A stretch of 64,000 nt of DNA from Diadema setosum (GCF_964275005.1 NC_092689.1:7293200-7357199); one strand, 5' to 3'; counted from the stretch's first letter, positions 12,401 to 22,734 are shown. Made by a program: numbers and translations. The notes: generated by a model from the sequence alone, not told the origin.

Positions 12401-15400
12401 GTTTTGAACAGTGGGACTGGACGAACATGCCGTGGAACTACCTCTGCGGCAGTTCTGCGCTCTCCTTGGGTAAGGAGTGGTCAACGTAGCTAAATGTCTT
12501 AACATTTGGGGTAAGACGGGCAACTGGGAGGATGCGTCTTGAAGAGATAATCGAAATTGCGCTGGAAGTGAACTATATACCAAAAGAAATAAAGTAAGAA
12601 GTCAGTATTTTCAGGAAAAATGCTTTTAAATAATAATTGTCTTCAAATACCGCAAATGGTTACATTATTATTTGTAACCTAAGTGTGCCCGGACATAAAA
12701 GACCTTGCTTCCATAAGGCGCTAAATCCATCATTTTTTAATGGATTTAGCGCCTTTTGGAAGCAAGCTCTATGATTCTACACCAGCAGAACAGATCCTGA
12801 CCGAGACCTATGGACCTGTAAACACGCTTATAATATAGGGTTGACCAAAACCTTATGTATTGTAAAGCCGATTTATATAAAACTAAGTTTGAAATGAAAA
12901 TGACAGAAGTTGCTCGGTTTGTGATATTTCTATTTTCATTTCCACAAGGACACAAAGACGATACGAAAAGTGTCCACTTTATTCATTTTTCCAACGAGAA
13001 TACTAATGAAATAACCATGCAACTGTAATTCTGTTCTACATTGTCAGAAATGTTTGTGCTCCACCCAAAGAATACTATCTGAATGTGAATTTCGATACAG
13101 GTAATTCTCGCTGAACTTCGTGCGCAAAGCAACATTCTAATAATATAGTTAAGAAATTCACAAAGGTGGGTTCAATCTAGTTCATGCATTACTAGTAGGC
13201 CTACTAATTATACATTTAGGCCTATTTGAACTGCCTAAATGCGAGCAACGCATCGCGTATAGGTACGCCAATAATGAACACAAGCTCAGAGGCTCATGCG
13301 CATCAAGGTATACCATACACCTATTTTGTGATTGCTTTAATCCGTGTATTTAAACTAAACTGTGTATTACCTTTGTGAATTCCGGCAATACTTAATCTTG
13401 TGTCCACGCTACAATGTTTGGGATAATAGTACTATATACGCACTAATAGATACTGACAATTGCAACTGAATTCACACAGCATGCGTTGTAATTTTTTCCT
13501 CGTGTCTTGTTCCTTTGAACGATATGAATACAGTATGAAATATTTTGTCTATTATGCCCTATTTCTTTGCAGCTTTTAATTTCTTAATCAATTTTGGCAT
13601 TGCCGTCACCTTTCCGCTGTTCATCGCTCTTGGAACGGTGGTTGGAATCCCACTGAACGCTGGTAAGAACTTTGCTTGACTGCACATGAGTTTTTTTTTT
13701 CTCTTTATTTTCATGACTCCATCATGATTCAAAGGATTTTTGCCGTTACATGTAGGCCTAAACGAAAGAAATAATGATCTGCATTTCATACAATATTTTC
13801 ATTCTGAATTTCTCTACATAGCAAAGTCTTAGATGGGGAAAGGCGGGAGTTTAATGGACGTAATTATGGAAAAGAGCAGGGAGGTTCTCTTTCCACCTCC
13901 CTGAAAAGAGCAAACATCGTCTCCGCTTCGTGGCCATAATCATAATAATGGATGGATGACGAGTTTAGACCGTGGCCAAAGGGTATCAAAATACTTATAT
14001 CTATCAATGGTCAAAATGTGCTTTTGTAGTGACAACTAAAAGGTTACAGTTCGTTATTCCGAAGGTTCTTTAATCTGAAGGTTCGCTATTCCGAAGATTC
14101 GTTATTCCGAACCGAAGGTTCGTTAATCCGAAAATGTGATAAGGTTTGTTATTCCTAAGGTTCATTAATCCGAAAATGAAATACAAAACTCGTTATTCCG
14201 AAGGTTAGTTACGGACCCTATTTCATTTTCGGATCAACGAACCGTCGGAATAACGAACCCTATTTCATTTTCGGATTAACGAACCTTCGGAATAACGAAC
14301 CCTATTTCATTTTCGGTTAAACGAGCCTTCGGAATAGCGAACCCTATTTCATTTTCGGATTAATGAAACTTCGGAATGACGAACCTTCGGAATAACGCCA
14401 CATATGTTCGGATTATATAACGAACCCTTTTTCATTCTCGGATTAACGAACCTCTAGGTATAGGGAATGTGTGTGTTTGGGATTAACGAACCATCGGAAT
14501 AACGAACCTTCGGAATAACGAACAGCACCCGATTAAAAGACCTGGCGGTGAAATAATCAGCGGAAAGTATGCAATGATTCTCCCTTGCATCAGAAAATGA
14601 ATGTAGATGCATTTTTTTTTTTCAGAATGGTTTTTAGCCAAATTATTATCGAAATATGACTGATAAGGCTTACGTCGTATCGCACTGCTTGTCGATGTTG
14701 TGATTGTTTTAAATTGTTAGATTCGACCGTATATTTCTAAAGATGAGCAATTATTGTTTACGCGTATACAATAAACCTTGTTACACGTGGATAGAACATG
14801 ATCAAAGTTTACACATTGAGACGTTGCCCTTTGCTCCGATTTTTGGAGCCAAAACAATGGATGAAATCTGAGTTTCATGTGTGCATTGCAGTAGGAAAAA
14901 AAGTTAATTCAATAATTGCTCGTTACTGGGCCGTCAGAGCGACAAAGGAACTCGGTACATGTATAATGGTATTGTGATCATAATAAACACTCTGCAGTAT
15001 GGGCGATTGGGAAGGCCGCCCTCTCAGCCCATAGTCGTTTAGTCCATGTAGTATTTACGACATGGAACTCGGCAGGAAAACTACCTGTTTAACACGTATT
15101 CTTATCCGAACACAACGGATGCATGGAAACATCTAATGAAAGAAAGAATCTGTTTTAAGCAGTTACCTGTTGTCCAGTTGCATGAATATTCTACAGAATT
15201 CTCGGCAGTTGGTTCCTTTTCTATCATTAAAATCTGTATTGAACAATAACTTCTTGTATAGTGACATACGGAAGATGTGTCTCCATAATAACATTAAGTT
15301 CTTTACACGTGTCTTTCATAATGAAAATCCGTTTTATCATGTCTTTATTTTCTGTGAGAATCATTTAAGAATATGGCACTAACTGGACTCTATTCTGAAC

Positions 15401-15707
15401 AGATAGATTGACTTTAATCTGTCAACCACCATTTTATTTTCCAGTCGTGGACTTGATATTCCGCGACCGAGCCTTTGGGCCGTGGAAGATCGGCGGCACG
15501 GTGCTGATCGTCGGTGGGTTCCTCATCATGCTTATGCCCGAGCGATGGCAGGAGAAAGTGTACTGCTGCAAGCCCGCCACCAACGCCCATACCGAGGTTC
15601 CTGACGGCAAGGCTGATGGACATACGTCCAATGATAGTGGCATTGATAATCCCACCATGGAACCTCCCAATAAGGCGGGAAATGGTGACGCAGGGAACGC
15701 AGTGTGA
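3395..15707 (+). CDS. SLC35F3/4-like: SLC35F3/F4-like transporter, whole coding span (7 exons)
   Basis: Coding exons are 3395-3497 (probable), 7049-7451, 8482-8707, 11289-11414, 12280-12469, 13573-13662 and 15445-15707, giving 466 aa; starting at the ATG at 7057 instead gives 429 aa. All introns are GT-AG and the phases join without error. The protein is a drug/metabolite transporter-superfamily carrier with about ten membrane spans. It matches human SLC35F3/F4 in landmark strings such as YADGF, SALYK followed by VLFK, FNxLxxFGIAVT, the PxNAVVDL segment and LMPExW near the end. SLC35F3 has been linked to thiamine transport; the substrate here is not known. The N-terminus is acidic and hydrophilic, probably cytosolic, and the last 55 residues form a polar tail. 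Assignment to F3 or F4 is not possible by eye; a single invertebrate ancestor of both is likely. Confidence 0.85.
4138..4594. mobile_element. TTAA-flanked MITE (piggyBac-like ends)
   Basis: It starts AGGGACATTCCGG after TTAA (4134-4137) and ends CCGGAGGTCCCCT before TTAA (4595-4598). The inverted ends continue into a shared GATTTTCA, giving imperfect TIRs of about 25 bp. TTAA duplication is typical of piggyBac and Kolobok elements. No coding capacity is seen. Confidence 0.6.
6405..6432. mobile_element. 28-bp palindromic insert with 7-bp target duplication
   Basis: Arms CAGGGAGGTGGA and TCCACCTCCCTG surround a 4-nt loop. The identical heptamer GTATGAT flanks both sides (6398-6404 and 6433-6439). 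The whole insert is inverted repeat, with no interior. Confidence 0.7.
7049..7451 (+). CDS. SLC35F3/4-like: SLC35F-like exon 2: N-terminal tail and TM1-TM2
   Basis: The acceptor is TATCTCAG|TG (7047-7048) and the donor is ACAG|GTATCG, phase 2. It contains ATG 7057 in a strong context (ACCATGG), which is the start if the upstream exon is not used. It encodes an acidic segment (EPILAGSDDEPPNYST), then two hydrophobic spans, TFLGFVIVVGIAVSWVG and the NVWFGTLWMMVCYPLYVVG region. GC content is clearly higher than in the flanking introns. Confidence 0.85.
7540..7712. mobile_element. palindromic MITE, 173 bp
   Basis: Perfect 18-bp ends, ACAAATGATGCACAGGAT at left and its reverse complement at right. 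Inner arms also pair (GGGTATTTACAAT with ATTGTAAATACCC), so the transcript could fold into a long hairpin. It lies in the intron after the second coding exon. Confidence 0.7.
7713..8481. other. rest of the intron between SLC35F-like exons 2 and 3
   Basis: A second pair of inverted strings, TTATAAAATGGGT (7714-7726) and ACCCATTTTATAA (8062-8074), suggests an older element around the hairpin MITE. Nothing coding is seen. Confidence 0.35.
8482..8707 (+). CDS. SLC35F3/4-like: SLC35F-like exon 3: TM3-TM5
   Basis: The acceptor is CCCCAG|G (8480-8481) and the donor CCCGG|GTAAGT, phase 0. The split AG|G arginine codon shared with the preceding exon fits exactly. It encodes PFALCWMVTNYMYVYAL, the DVTALFSSNTAF segment and FSWVWLHERL, which align with the PF-LW-LTNY and DVSALF-CNKAF-FLLSW signatures of SLC35F3/F4. 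Confidence 0.9.
8925..9120. repeat. diverged MITE-like repeat
   Basis: It begins CAACTCCCGTTATAACGAAG and contains further partly inverted copies of the CGTTATAACGAA motif (near 8984-8996 and 9068-9105). The motif resembles ends of pogo/Tigger-type elements. The limits are uncertain. Confidence 0.35.
9121..10418. other. intron sequence without recognisable elements
   Basis: AT-rich intron DNA with poly-T and poly-A runs (9379-9390, 9480-9492, 9744-9768). I see no exon, hairpin or transposon end. Confidence 0.4.
10419..10586. mobile_element. foldback MITE, about 168 bp
   Basis: The ends TTCTTCAAATTACTTGGATA and TATCCAAGTAATCTGAAGAA are inverted with two mismatches. The inner strings GATTCTGCCAGTGA and TCACTGGCAGAATC are perfectly inverted. 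No coding capacity. Confidence 0.65.
10609..10687. repeat. (ATT)n-(ATC)n trinucleotide microsatellite
   Basis: A run of ATT units passes directly into a run of ATC units in the intron before SLC35F-like exon 4. Confidence 0.85.
11289..11414 (+). CDS. SLC35F3/4-like: SLC35F-like exon 4: TM6-TM7
   Basis: The acceptor is TTACAG|GGT and the donor AAG|GTATTT; 42 codons, phase 0 at both ends. It carries the family landmark LISYADGF and the GISLSIGSAIGSALYK helix, equivalent to MTYADGF and SALYK in the human proteins. Confidence 0.9.
12280..12469 (+). CDS. SLC35F3/4-like: SLC35F-like exon 5: TM8 and loop
   Basis: The acceptor is TTTAAAG|GTC and the donor TTGG|GTAAGG, phase 0 to phase 1. It begins VLFKR, continuing SALYK of the previous exon, then CLFLSLLGIFDLIFLWPILL (membrane span), the EQWDW loop and MPWNYLCG, matching the PWG/N-LCG motif of the family. 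Confidence 0.9.
12704..12766. other. 27-bp near-perfect hairpin in an intron
   Basis: Arms 12704-12730 and 12740-12766 are reverse complements with one mismatch, separated by a 9-nt T-rich loop. The size resembles a short pre-miRNA stem or a deleted MITE. There is no flanking basal stem and no visible target duplication. Confidence 0.6.
13573..13662 (+). CDS. SLC35F3/4-like: SLC35F-like exon 6: TM9
   Basis: The acceptor is TCTTTGCAG|CT and the donor GCTG|GTAAGA, phase 1 at both ends. The 90 nt encode FNFLINFGIAVTFPLFIALG, then TVVGIPLNA, the strongly conserved FN-L-FGIAVTYP and G-VLSIP-NAV region. Confidence 0.9.
13877..13903. mobile_element. 27-bp palindromic insert with 7-bp target duplication
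   Basis: It begins CAGGGAGGT and ends CCACCTCCCTG. The heptamer AAAAGAG is present on both sides (13870-13876 and 13904-13910). It is the same family as the insert at 6405 but at an unrelated target, so two independent insertions are implied. Confidence 0.7.
14045..14529 (+). mobile_element. foldback element made of TTCGTTATTCCGAAGG repeats, copy 1
   Basis: The left half is tandem variants of TTCGTTATTCCGAAGG and TTCGTTAATCCGAAAATG; the right half is the same units in inverted order. The left tip reads GGTTACAGTTCGTTATTCC and the right tip GGAATAACGAACAGCACC. A second copy in the opposite orientation lies at 33477-33757. Confidence 0.7.
14530..15444. other. intron 3' part before the last SLC35F-like exon
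   Basis: No exon or transposon signature is seen. It ends in the polypyrimidine tract and CCAG acceptor of the last exon. Confidence 0.4.
15445..15707 (+). CDS. SLC35F3/4-like: SLC35F-like exon 7: TM10 and C-terminal tail
   Basis: The acceptor is TTTTCCAG|TC; the stop codon TGA is at 15705-15707. It encodes VVDLIFRDRAFGPWKIGG, the last span TVLIVGGFLIMLMPERW and a polar tail of about 55 residues rich in Asn, Asp, Pro and Gly. Cys-Cys after the last span could be palmitoylated (inference). Confidence 0.9.
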
Positions 15708-16369
15708 ACAATCACACACGACTTTTTACCATTTGATTGGTGAATGTTGTGTCCTATTTGCTGAGTGTAGTGAATAATGTGTTTACAATCAGAGATATTA
15801 AGTTTAAGAACGAAGCATTAATGTTTAAAAAAGCCATGACTTGTATTTATTTTTCCTCTTTCGCATATGTTCTGATGTAAGTGTATGAATAGTTTGTTTT
15901 AACCGTCCGGATTCTGTAAAGCAGTTGCATTATGTCCTTAACACACATTGTTCGTTTCGTATGAAATAGCGTAAAATAAGCTGTCAATATTTCGTATCTA
16001 TATCAGCTTTACCAGAGGCCATTTTTGAGAGTTTGATGCAGTCATTGTTTCTCCTAAACGAACTTCCTTATGGGCATTTTTATCCTGTTAAATCTGACTG
16101 CGTGCATGATGGTTGAGCCTCATAAATCATATCATGAGTCTTTTGAAGCGTATTAAGATGCTACGCATGCTATGTGTTTGAGTTTACTGGATTGCTGCAT
16201 TGACAAACGGAGTATGCTATGTCAGTACTTTTCCTAGATATATTATACGAATGAATAGTAGTAGCAAAATGAAATTTGATGTCGATACTTACGTATTTGA
16301 ACTACATTTTTTATATTCTTTGTATTTGTAAAAAACGACGGAAAAGACTGATACTGTGTATAAAATAAA
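15708..16369 (+). other. SLC35F-like 3' UTR (probable)
   Basis: AT-rich sequence follows the stop codon. An AATAAA hexamer at 16364-16369 is a plausible polyadenylation signal; other AATAAA-like strings occur downstream (near 16522 and 16838), so the true end may be later. Confidence 0.4.
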
Positions 16370-17231
16370 AAGAAATATCACAACTTTGCATTTACTTCCA
16401 TGATATGTGCAAATATAATCCTTATGTCTATAATCGAATTTAATCATATGTTGTATGTTACTTACGATGGATGCATGAGAACCAAATTGCCATTAACTTT
16501 TGCCCTGAACATTTTCTTTGAAATAAATAAGACTAAAGCGAGTCATAATCCTACATTTAGTGGTCTTTACAATATAGTTGCTTTTGTTTATTGTGTTTAG
16601 TTGATTGTTCGAGCACAAAACCCATATAATGAAAAATTAATCAAGCATATTCTTTACTGTATAGAATAGAACATATACATACAAACATACAGGCGTAGGC
16701 TTTGGCAAAAAGTTTTGCGTCTTTCAGTGACGTCAGCTTGGTTCGTCTGAAATATTCTGTTATGATTTATTGCATTCCCGAAAACCTATGTGAAGACAAT
16801 ATTCATACAATGAATCGTATAGTTGTTGAATTGTTTAATAAAAATGAAAGTATGTGCAGCAAATATTTTTGTTGTACATCCTAGCAGTTATTTAGTGACT
16901 ACTCTCGTTAGAACAGTTCCCCTTTTCAAGCGCCTCCCATAAGACTTTGCGATAAGTTGTTTGTTGTATGTGTTTGTGTTTGTTTGTTTGTTTGTTTGCT
17001 CATTTTGGTAAATTCTGCCTGTTTGGGGAGATATTGACCAACCTTGACGTTGACTAGTCTCACGCAATGTCAGAATCGTTTTAATTCATTGGTGAAGATT
17101 GCACTGATGTATGATTGTATACATGATATATATAATCATGTGCATCAAAGAAAAAACTTAACGTGAAAGAAGTCCATGGGACTAGTGTGTTCATTGCATC
17201 TGCCTCGGTACTCGGTATTATTATAGTAGCA

Positions 17232-17360
17232 CAGTGGCGGATACAATCGCATGTATAGGGGGAGCGCACTGGGCGCCCCCCTATTTTTTGTTAAAGAAAA
17301 AGAAAAATGGGGGAGGGGCGCGTGCACCCCCTCTTTACGGGATTCCTGGATCCGCCCCTG
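17232..17360. mobile_element. GGCGGATC-family MITE, copy 1
   Basis: The ends CAGTGGCGGATACA and TGGATCCGCCCCTG are inverted. The interior is G-rich then C-rich (GGGGGAGCGCACTGGGCG, then GCGCGTGCACCCCC), with an A/T-rich middle. The same layout is seen at 20942-21100. Confidence 0.65.
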
Positions 17361-18341
17361 CATGGTAAACGGAACAATTGTAATAAATAAAACCAGAAAA
17401 CAGCAAAACAAAAATTAATGTTCAGTCATTACCACCAGAAAGAAGGTCCCTTCAAGACATTTACGTATTGATACATATTTTCGACTGGGTGTCATTATAG
17501 TGGTCAGAGATGATAATAAGTGATTAAGAATAAGAAAAGGATAAATTAATGAAGAACAACAGTAAACCGCTTCAGAGTGGTTACGAGCTCGTGAACTGGT
17601 GACTGACGAATGTGAATAAAATGCCACCTATCAAACTTTTAGTGTAAAGTAATGTATGATAATATTTTTTTTAAATATATATTTAGCTATTTCGTATTCT
17701 GTTCCCAGGCTAGCTCCATCAGAGTGTTGATGATAAAACAAACAAATTGAAGTGCGTCTCTACAACTGCCGGTAGGGTAAATTAAACATTTTGAGTCGTT
17801 ACTCCTGCAACATACTCTTTACACTTACATCAAATTAGGACCAGATAAAGAGGAAAACAAACATTCTGCAGGCAAACTTTGTCAAACAGAAGATGAAACT
17901 CCAACGTCATAACAAAGTCAAACGTTACACAATTATTGACTCTTAAAAGGAATGCGAAATGGTATAAAATGCAGGACTCAATGTTTTCAATCTCTTTCCA
18001 AAGCATTAAATGCATTATTGAATGGCGTATGTGTGTGTGTGTGTGTGTGGGGGGGGGGGGGGGGCAGGAGATACCGAAAACTATAGTTCCCATAACAAGA
18101 TCATCGACGTGGTGGTATTACGGAGATCATTTTGTTATCTCCGCCAGTAGGTGAAATGACATGTATCATGTCTATAGGCTTACGGTCTGCGAAGGTTATA
18201 TTTTCTGTTTTTTCTGTTTTTGTATCATCTGTTTTTGCATACAAGGTAACCCGAGAACGAAAAACTAAGTTTCATAAAAAATATAGGGCCTGTTCATATA
18301 ATGAGTAAAAGGAAACTTAATTTTTTGGGTCATGATCTCCA

Positions 18342-18354
18342 AGGTCAAAGGTCA
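18342..18354 (+). promoter_or_regulatory. perfect DR1 motif upstream of PAH
   Basis: AGGTCAAAGGTCA is two AGGTCA half-sites spaced by one base, the site type bound by HNF4 and RXR heterodimers. It lies about 4.3 kb upstream of the PAH start codon. Binding is inference; a 13-mer can also occur by chance or inside a repeat. Confidence 0.3.
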
Positions 18355-18587
18355 TTTATAATAGGGTCTTAAAGGACATAAAATAAGCTCAACAATGGAT
18401 CAGGTTTTCACCAATGTAATGTTTTGTGTACTTTGTAAATGTTATAGGCCAACACCTCTCTGTTTGTACTGCACACAAAATGGCGATATTTCAATCATGG
18501 CTGCTCGGTGGAGGTGTGCTCTCTGGGAGTGCTCCTTTCTGTTGCAGATATTTTTTTCATGAACAGGGGTTAAAGATGATAATGGGC

Positions 18588-18620
<33 letters not shown>

Positions 18621-19452
18621 TAGGGGCAGAGCCAGGGGACTGTCCACTCCATGTTCAAGGAAGGAACTATATACAATGTTCGGACACCGCCATTTCTTAT
18701 CCTGCAACTTGTGGCTTCGAAGGAAATCAATGCCAGATTTATTTATCTATTCATTTTTTTTTATTTTGGCCAGTTGTGTAGCTCCTGCATGCTCTAAACG
18801 ACTCCACTCAAAATAACCGTCAAGGCAGCGAGTGAACTATAAAAAAGTCCTTCGCAGGGCCGCTCGCCGTAGAGGGCAGGATTGTACATAGGGCAAGTTG
18901 TCAATGGAGTTTTTCAGAGCATGCATTTATCCTATGAAACAATAAAAACTGATACAATTTTAGAAGCCCCCCCCCCCCGATCGTGAATAGATAAACTGTT
19001 TTTTTGTTTTTTTTTAATAAAGAAACGTATTAAGATAGGACAAGGGCAAAAGGGAGTAAACCCCTTGTAGCCTGCGACCATACCACGCTGAATATACCGG
19101 TTCTCGTCCGAACACACAAACACATGCATAATAATCTTTTGTATAGCCATATCATTTCCGTGTATAACTCGATATCGAGTATATAATGGAGTTTTGTTTT
19201 AACAGTCACGTAGAAGATGAATTGCACTCATACTCTTAAAAATGTCAAAAGTCCAAATTCGTCTCTTTACTCCTATACCTCCCCCTTTCTCTCCTTGTTA
19301 GTATTTTCCGGAAAGATCAAAAATAAAAACACAGAAAAAATGCTCAGCAAATCTGTCGTATCATAGTCACAATCTATTTCTAGTAATCTTCAGGATGACT
19401 GAACGTTTTACATGATATTTCTTAATGCTTAAACTTAAATTGTGATACTTTC

Positions 19453-19640
19453 CAGGAGCGGATGTAGTAGTTTTTTGTTTGTTTGTTTGTTTGTTTGTTT
19501 TTGTTTGCCACTTATCTCCATAATTTGGTTGACAAGCAAAAAACAAAAACACACAAATATAAAAACAAAAACAGTATTAAAAAAAAACGGAGGGGGATGT
19601 AAACCCCCTAAACCCCTTACCCAACTTCCGTAGATCTGCA
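19453..19640. repeat. possible diverged GGCGGATC-family MITE
   Basis: CCAGGAGCGGATGTAG at the left and GTAGATCTGCATCTG at the right resemble the ends of the two clearer copies, and a GGAGGGGGATGTAAACCCCC segment echoes their interior. A (TTTG)n tract (19473-19505) lies inside. Identity is weak. Confidence 0.3.
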
Positions 19641-20941
19641 TCTGCCTTCTTCAAAAACTAACAGCAACATGCAGCTCTTACTAATGCATTACTAAGACGT
19701 TTCTACTCATATAGGCAAGTTGTACAGAGTGTCAGCTGGTATTGGTTGATTATCACCTCCGTTGAGGCCCCGATATCGTTGAAGTTGACGAGAGCATTGG
19801 TTGTGTTATCAGAAAATCGAGTGGACCAGCCCGAGTTCTGTCACTTGTATATCTTGTATAATACACCAAGACGCTATCTGGGAAAAATGTAAGACTGATA
19901 TACACCAGCCTCTCAAGAACTTATGATTTTATCAGACATGGTAGACTCGGGGCAATCCCTCTACAAAAGACGCCTCATTCGGCGGCTTGATAAACTTTCT
20001 TTTAAATCAAGGATGAATTTATGTTATGGCGTGGATTTAAAAAAAAAAAAAGTGGTGGAACAGTTAATGGATAAAAGTATTTCACAAGGAACCCATTAAG
20101 CGAAGAGGTTTGAGCTGCCCCCTTGCGAACTTTCAGGATTAGCATGAAGTGAAACTAGTTGATTTTCTTAGATTTTAAACACAATTAAACACACTGAATC
20201 TTTCGTGTACTTATACAATTCTCAAAATGTTTTGAATTTTAACAAGACAAGTGCGTCCACGGAGAATTACGAACAGGATCTCTGGTGTGGAACACTTGCA
20301 CCGCTCGTCACATCAGAGCACAAAATTTGAATCTGTATTCGATTACCGGTATTCACCACTAGAGGGTGCAAGTCTCAATCCTTGAGCTTGCAAGTCACAG
20401 AATCCGCAAAGCTGCCAGGTTACGCCTGCTAACGCTGACGGAGGTGTGGTGCCTGGTCCTCAGTTATAAAAAGGGCGTAGTTCTTGCATGATCTTCTCCA
20501 GAAAGATGTTGAAGAGTAGGCCTTATTGGAATAAGTACACACCCTTGTCTATTGACTACAGTCAGAAAGAATTTGTTTAGGATCAGTGGGCGCTGCTGGA
20601 GTGTTCATAAAGGGCCTGGATGACTTGAATAGCCCTCCGTCAATTAATATGTTGAAGTTTCTCTATAGGTCATATGTCATAAGCCTTTGTGCCACATCCG
20701 ATCAAACGCCATCTTAAATCAATAAAGTAATGAAAGAGGTCCTTTTAGTGTTGCAGATGTTTTTCAATGAGGATTCGACTGTCGAAAATCTGCTCCACAG
20801 TGCTCCCGCTATCTTGTATAAATCCTCGGCTTGCTTTTCTAATAGCAGTTCCCCATCAATCGGTTGAGGATGATAAAAAGCATGATTAACTTGGGTGACT
20901 TATCGTCCTGTAGTTGTGGCATTTAAAGGGAGAGTAATAGT

Positions 20942-21100
20942 CATGGGCGGATACAAAAATTCTGTAAAGAGGGGGCGCCTTTACAAAATTAAAGGGGGTG
21001 CACGCACCCCTCCCCCATTTTCTCTTTTTATTTCTTGAGGTTCAATAAAAAATGGGGGGGGGGGGCGCTTGGCGCGCTCCCCCTCCCCGATCCGCCATTG
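20942..21100. mobile_element. GGCGGATC-family MITE, copy 2, nested
   Basis: The ends CATGGGCGGATAC and GATCCGCCATTG are inverted, and ATAGT is present on both sides (20937-20941 and 21101-21105) as a target duplication. It has inserted into the TTAA-flanked MITE. The interior carries G-rich and C-rich blocks as in copy 1 at 17232. Confidence 0.7.
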
Positions 21101-21420
21101 ATAGTGTTGGTTGAGGTGAGGATTCAGCTTTTAACTTTTTGCGAGATACTTAGAAACCAATCTACATATGAAATGTTAAAGGGTTCGCAATTTAGAGAGG
21201 AATTCAAAGTTTATGTGATGATAATTGGTTTTGAAATGGCTGAGATATCCCAAAACAAAGTGAAACAGAGCGATCCTGATAAAAAGTCGATCCCAACTAT
21301 TATTAGATCGCTTTATTTTGGATATCATAGTCATTCAGTTCAAAACCAAATTTCATAAAATAAACAATGAATTCCTCTTAGAATTTTATGCTCTTTCATA
21401 TGTCATGACAGTTTATTAAT

Positions 21421-21422
<2 letters not shown>

Positions 21423-21470
<48 letters not shown>
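21423..21470. repeat. (TA)n microsatellite
   Basis: About 23 TA units inside the interrupted MITE; other copies of this MITE lack the tract. Confidence 0.9.
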
Positions 21471-21471
<1 letters not shown>

Positions 21472-22510
21472 ATTGGGAATCTGAAGCCCCATCTCAACCG
21501 AAACTGCACTATCCCTTTAAGGTTGCCCTTTTTAGGAAAATGGATCACCAGTGATTGGGCCCACAGGGCTGTTGGTCACTTATTTTCTGTCCAAATCTTC
21601 TGACATAGCGCATCGTTTGTGCCTCTGTGCCCTCTTTCCTCCATGCTTCAAAAGCTCAGCTGGCACATAATAAGTGTCCTCTCCTGGGGATTTCCCTGGC
21701 TTCAAAGATATTCTGTATTGCGGACTAATAAACCAAAATACTAGGACATTTTAAAAAAAAGCATTCCAGTTCAGAACTAACAAAAAAAAAATGTTTAGGC
21801 CCTACATGTAACCAGCTGAACAGAAATAAGGTATTTCATTCATTTTACGGACTTGTAAATCACAATTTTATCTATTCGCAACATATCTCAGTGGAGAATC
21901 GTATGTAATGCATGTAGGCCCTACCTATACGTTCTGTGATATCATACAAGCTCAGGTATAATCAACAGTGCTGTATGATGATACAGATACATGTACTGCA
22001 CCTTATATCCCCATGATGATACAGATACAGTCATGTACTGCACCAAGCTGATGACGTAGAGACAGCGCCCACTTTTGGCCCCCAGCTCAACCCACCAACA
22101 CCTGTGCGTGTCCGTTCGACTGTGTGTGTATGTGTGTGTTCATGCTCACAAATAACGTAAGGTAAATGTGTACCCTTGTGTGTGTGTGTCTGTCCCAGTC
22201 GATCGAAACCCTCTCGATCACAGCCAGCTAACCAGCTTGCTTTCCCCAACCACACCATTGAAACCAGCCAGCCAGCCAGGCACCCGGGAGTCGGACACAC
22301 GATTCGTGCATTGTACTGTACGTACACATAGCTAGCTCTTCACGCTCCTAGGCTCAGCTAGCTATTGATGTTGATCAACCTCTGCTCTACTCTGGTGACG
22401 TAAACAGTTATTGAGTACCACTCAAGCGTTGTTGTTAGACGAATGTCGTTCGTTTCTGCTCAGAATTCTCCCATATACCAGTCGCGATTTCGTCCTGTGC
22501 GTTGTGACCA

Positions 22511-22518
22511 TATATATC
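22511..22518 (+). promoter_or_regulatory. PAH: possible TATA element of PAH
   Basis: TATATATC lies 143 bases upstream of the PAH ATG, which would leave a 5' UTR of roughly 110 nt. The region around it has moderate GC and no repeats. No transcript evidence is available, and a TATA-less start is equally possible. Confidence 0.35.
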
Positions 22519-22653
22519 CATAATTCTTTGAAGATTGTCGACGGCTATTTTAAGTAGAAAATTCAGAAAATTGCGCTAAGTCTACTCTTCTAAACATATC
22601 TCATCTGAGTCTTACGTCATTCTTGATAATCTAGCTAGCAAAGTCACAGCAAC

Positions 22654-22734
22654 ATGGATGGACCAGTCAAAAGGGCTAGACTGTCTGATGACGTTGATGA
22701 TGGTAATGATCTGGAGGCAAGGGTGAAGAAGGCG
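22654..22734 (+). CDS. PAH: PAH exon 1
   Basis: Encodes the 27-residue N-terminal tail, [13 protein letters not shown] onward, ending GCG|GTGAGT in phase 0. Human exon 1 is 60 nt, also phase 0. Ser11 in KRARLS sits like human Ser16 (GRKLS), the PKA site, but Arg is at -2 and -4 rather than -3, so the match is weak. Confidence 0.85.

Larger units (their letters stand above)
20927..21516. mobile_element. TTAA-flanked MITE (GGTTGAGGTGAGG family), interrupted
   Basis: TTAA stands at 20923-20926 and 21517-21520. The start AGGGAGAGTAATAGT and the end ACTATCCCT are inverted-type ends shared with the copy at 35180-35565. The element is split by another MITE (20942-21100) and holds a (TA)n expansion (21423-21470). 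Confidence 0.65.
16370..22500. other. intergenic region between the two genes
   Basis: No protein-coding exon is recognisable. It contains (TTTG)n at 16974-16998, MITEs of the GGCGGATC family, a (TG)n-G run (18028-18064), (GA)n (18587-18609), a perfect DR1 motif (18342-18354), nested MITEs at 20927-21516 with a (TA)n tract, and a tandem duplication of about 33-50 bp around 21976-22043. The part near 22.5 kb is the PAH promoter side. Confidence 0.6.

Noticed and set aside
22031..22327. Minus-strand 98-codon open frame upstream of PAH
   Set aside because: Simple-sequence rich (CA/TG tracts), with no homology or splice context.
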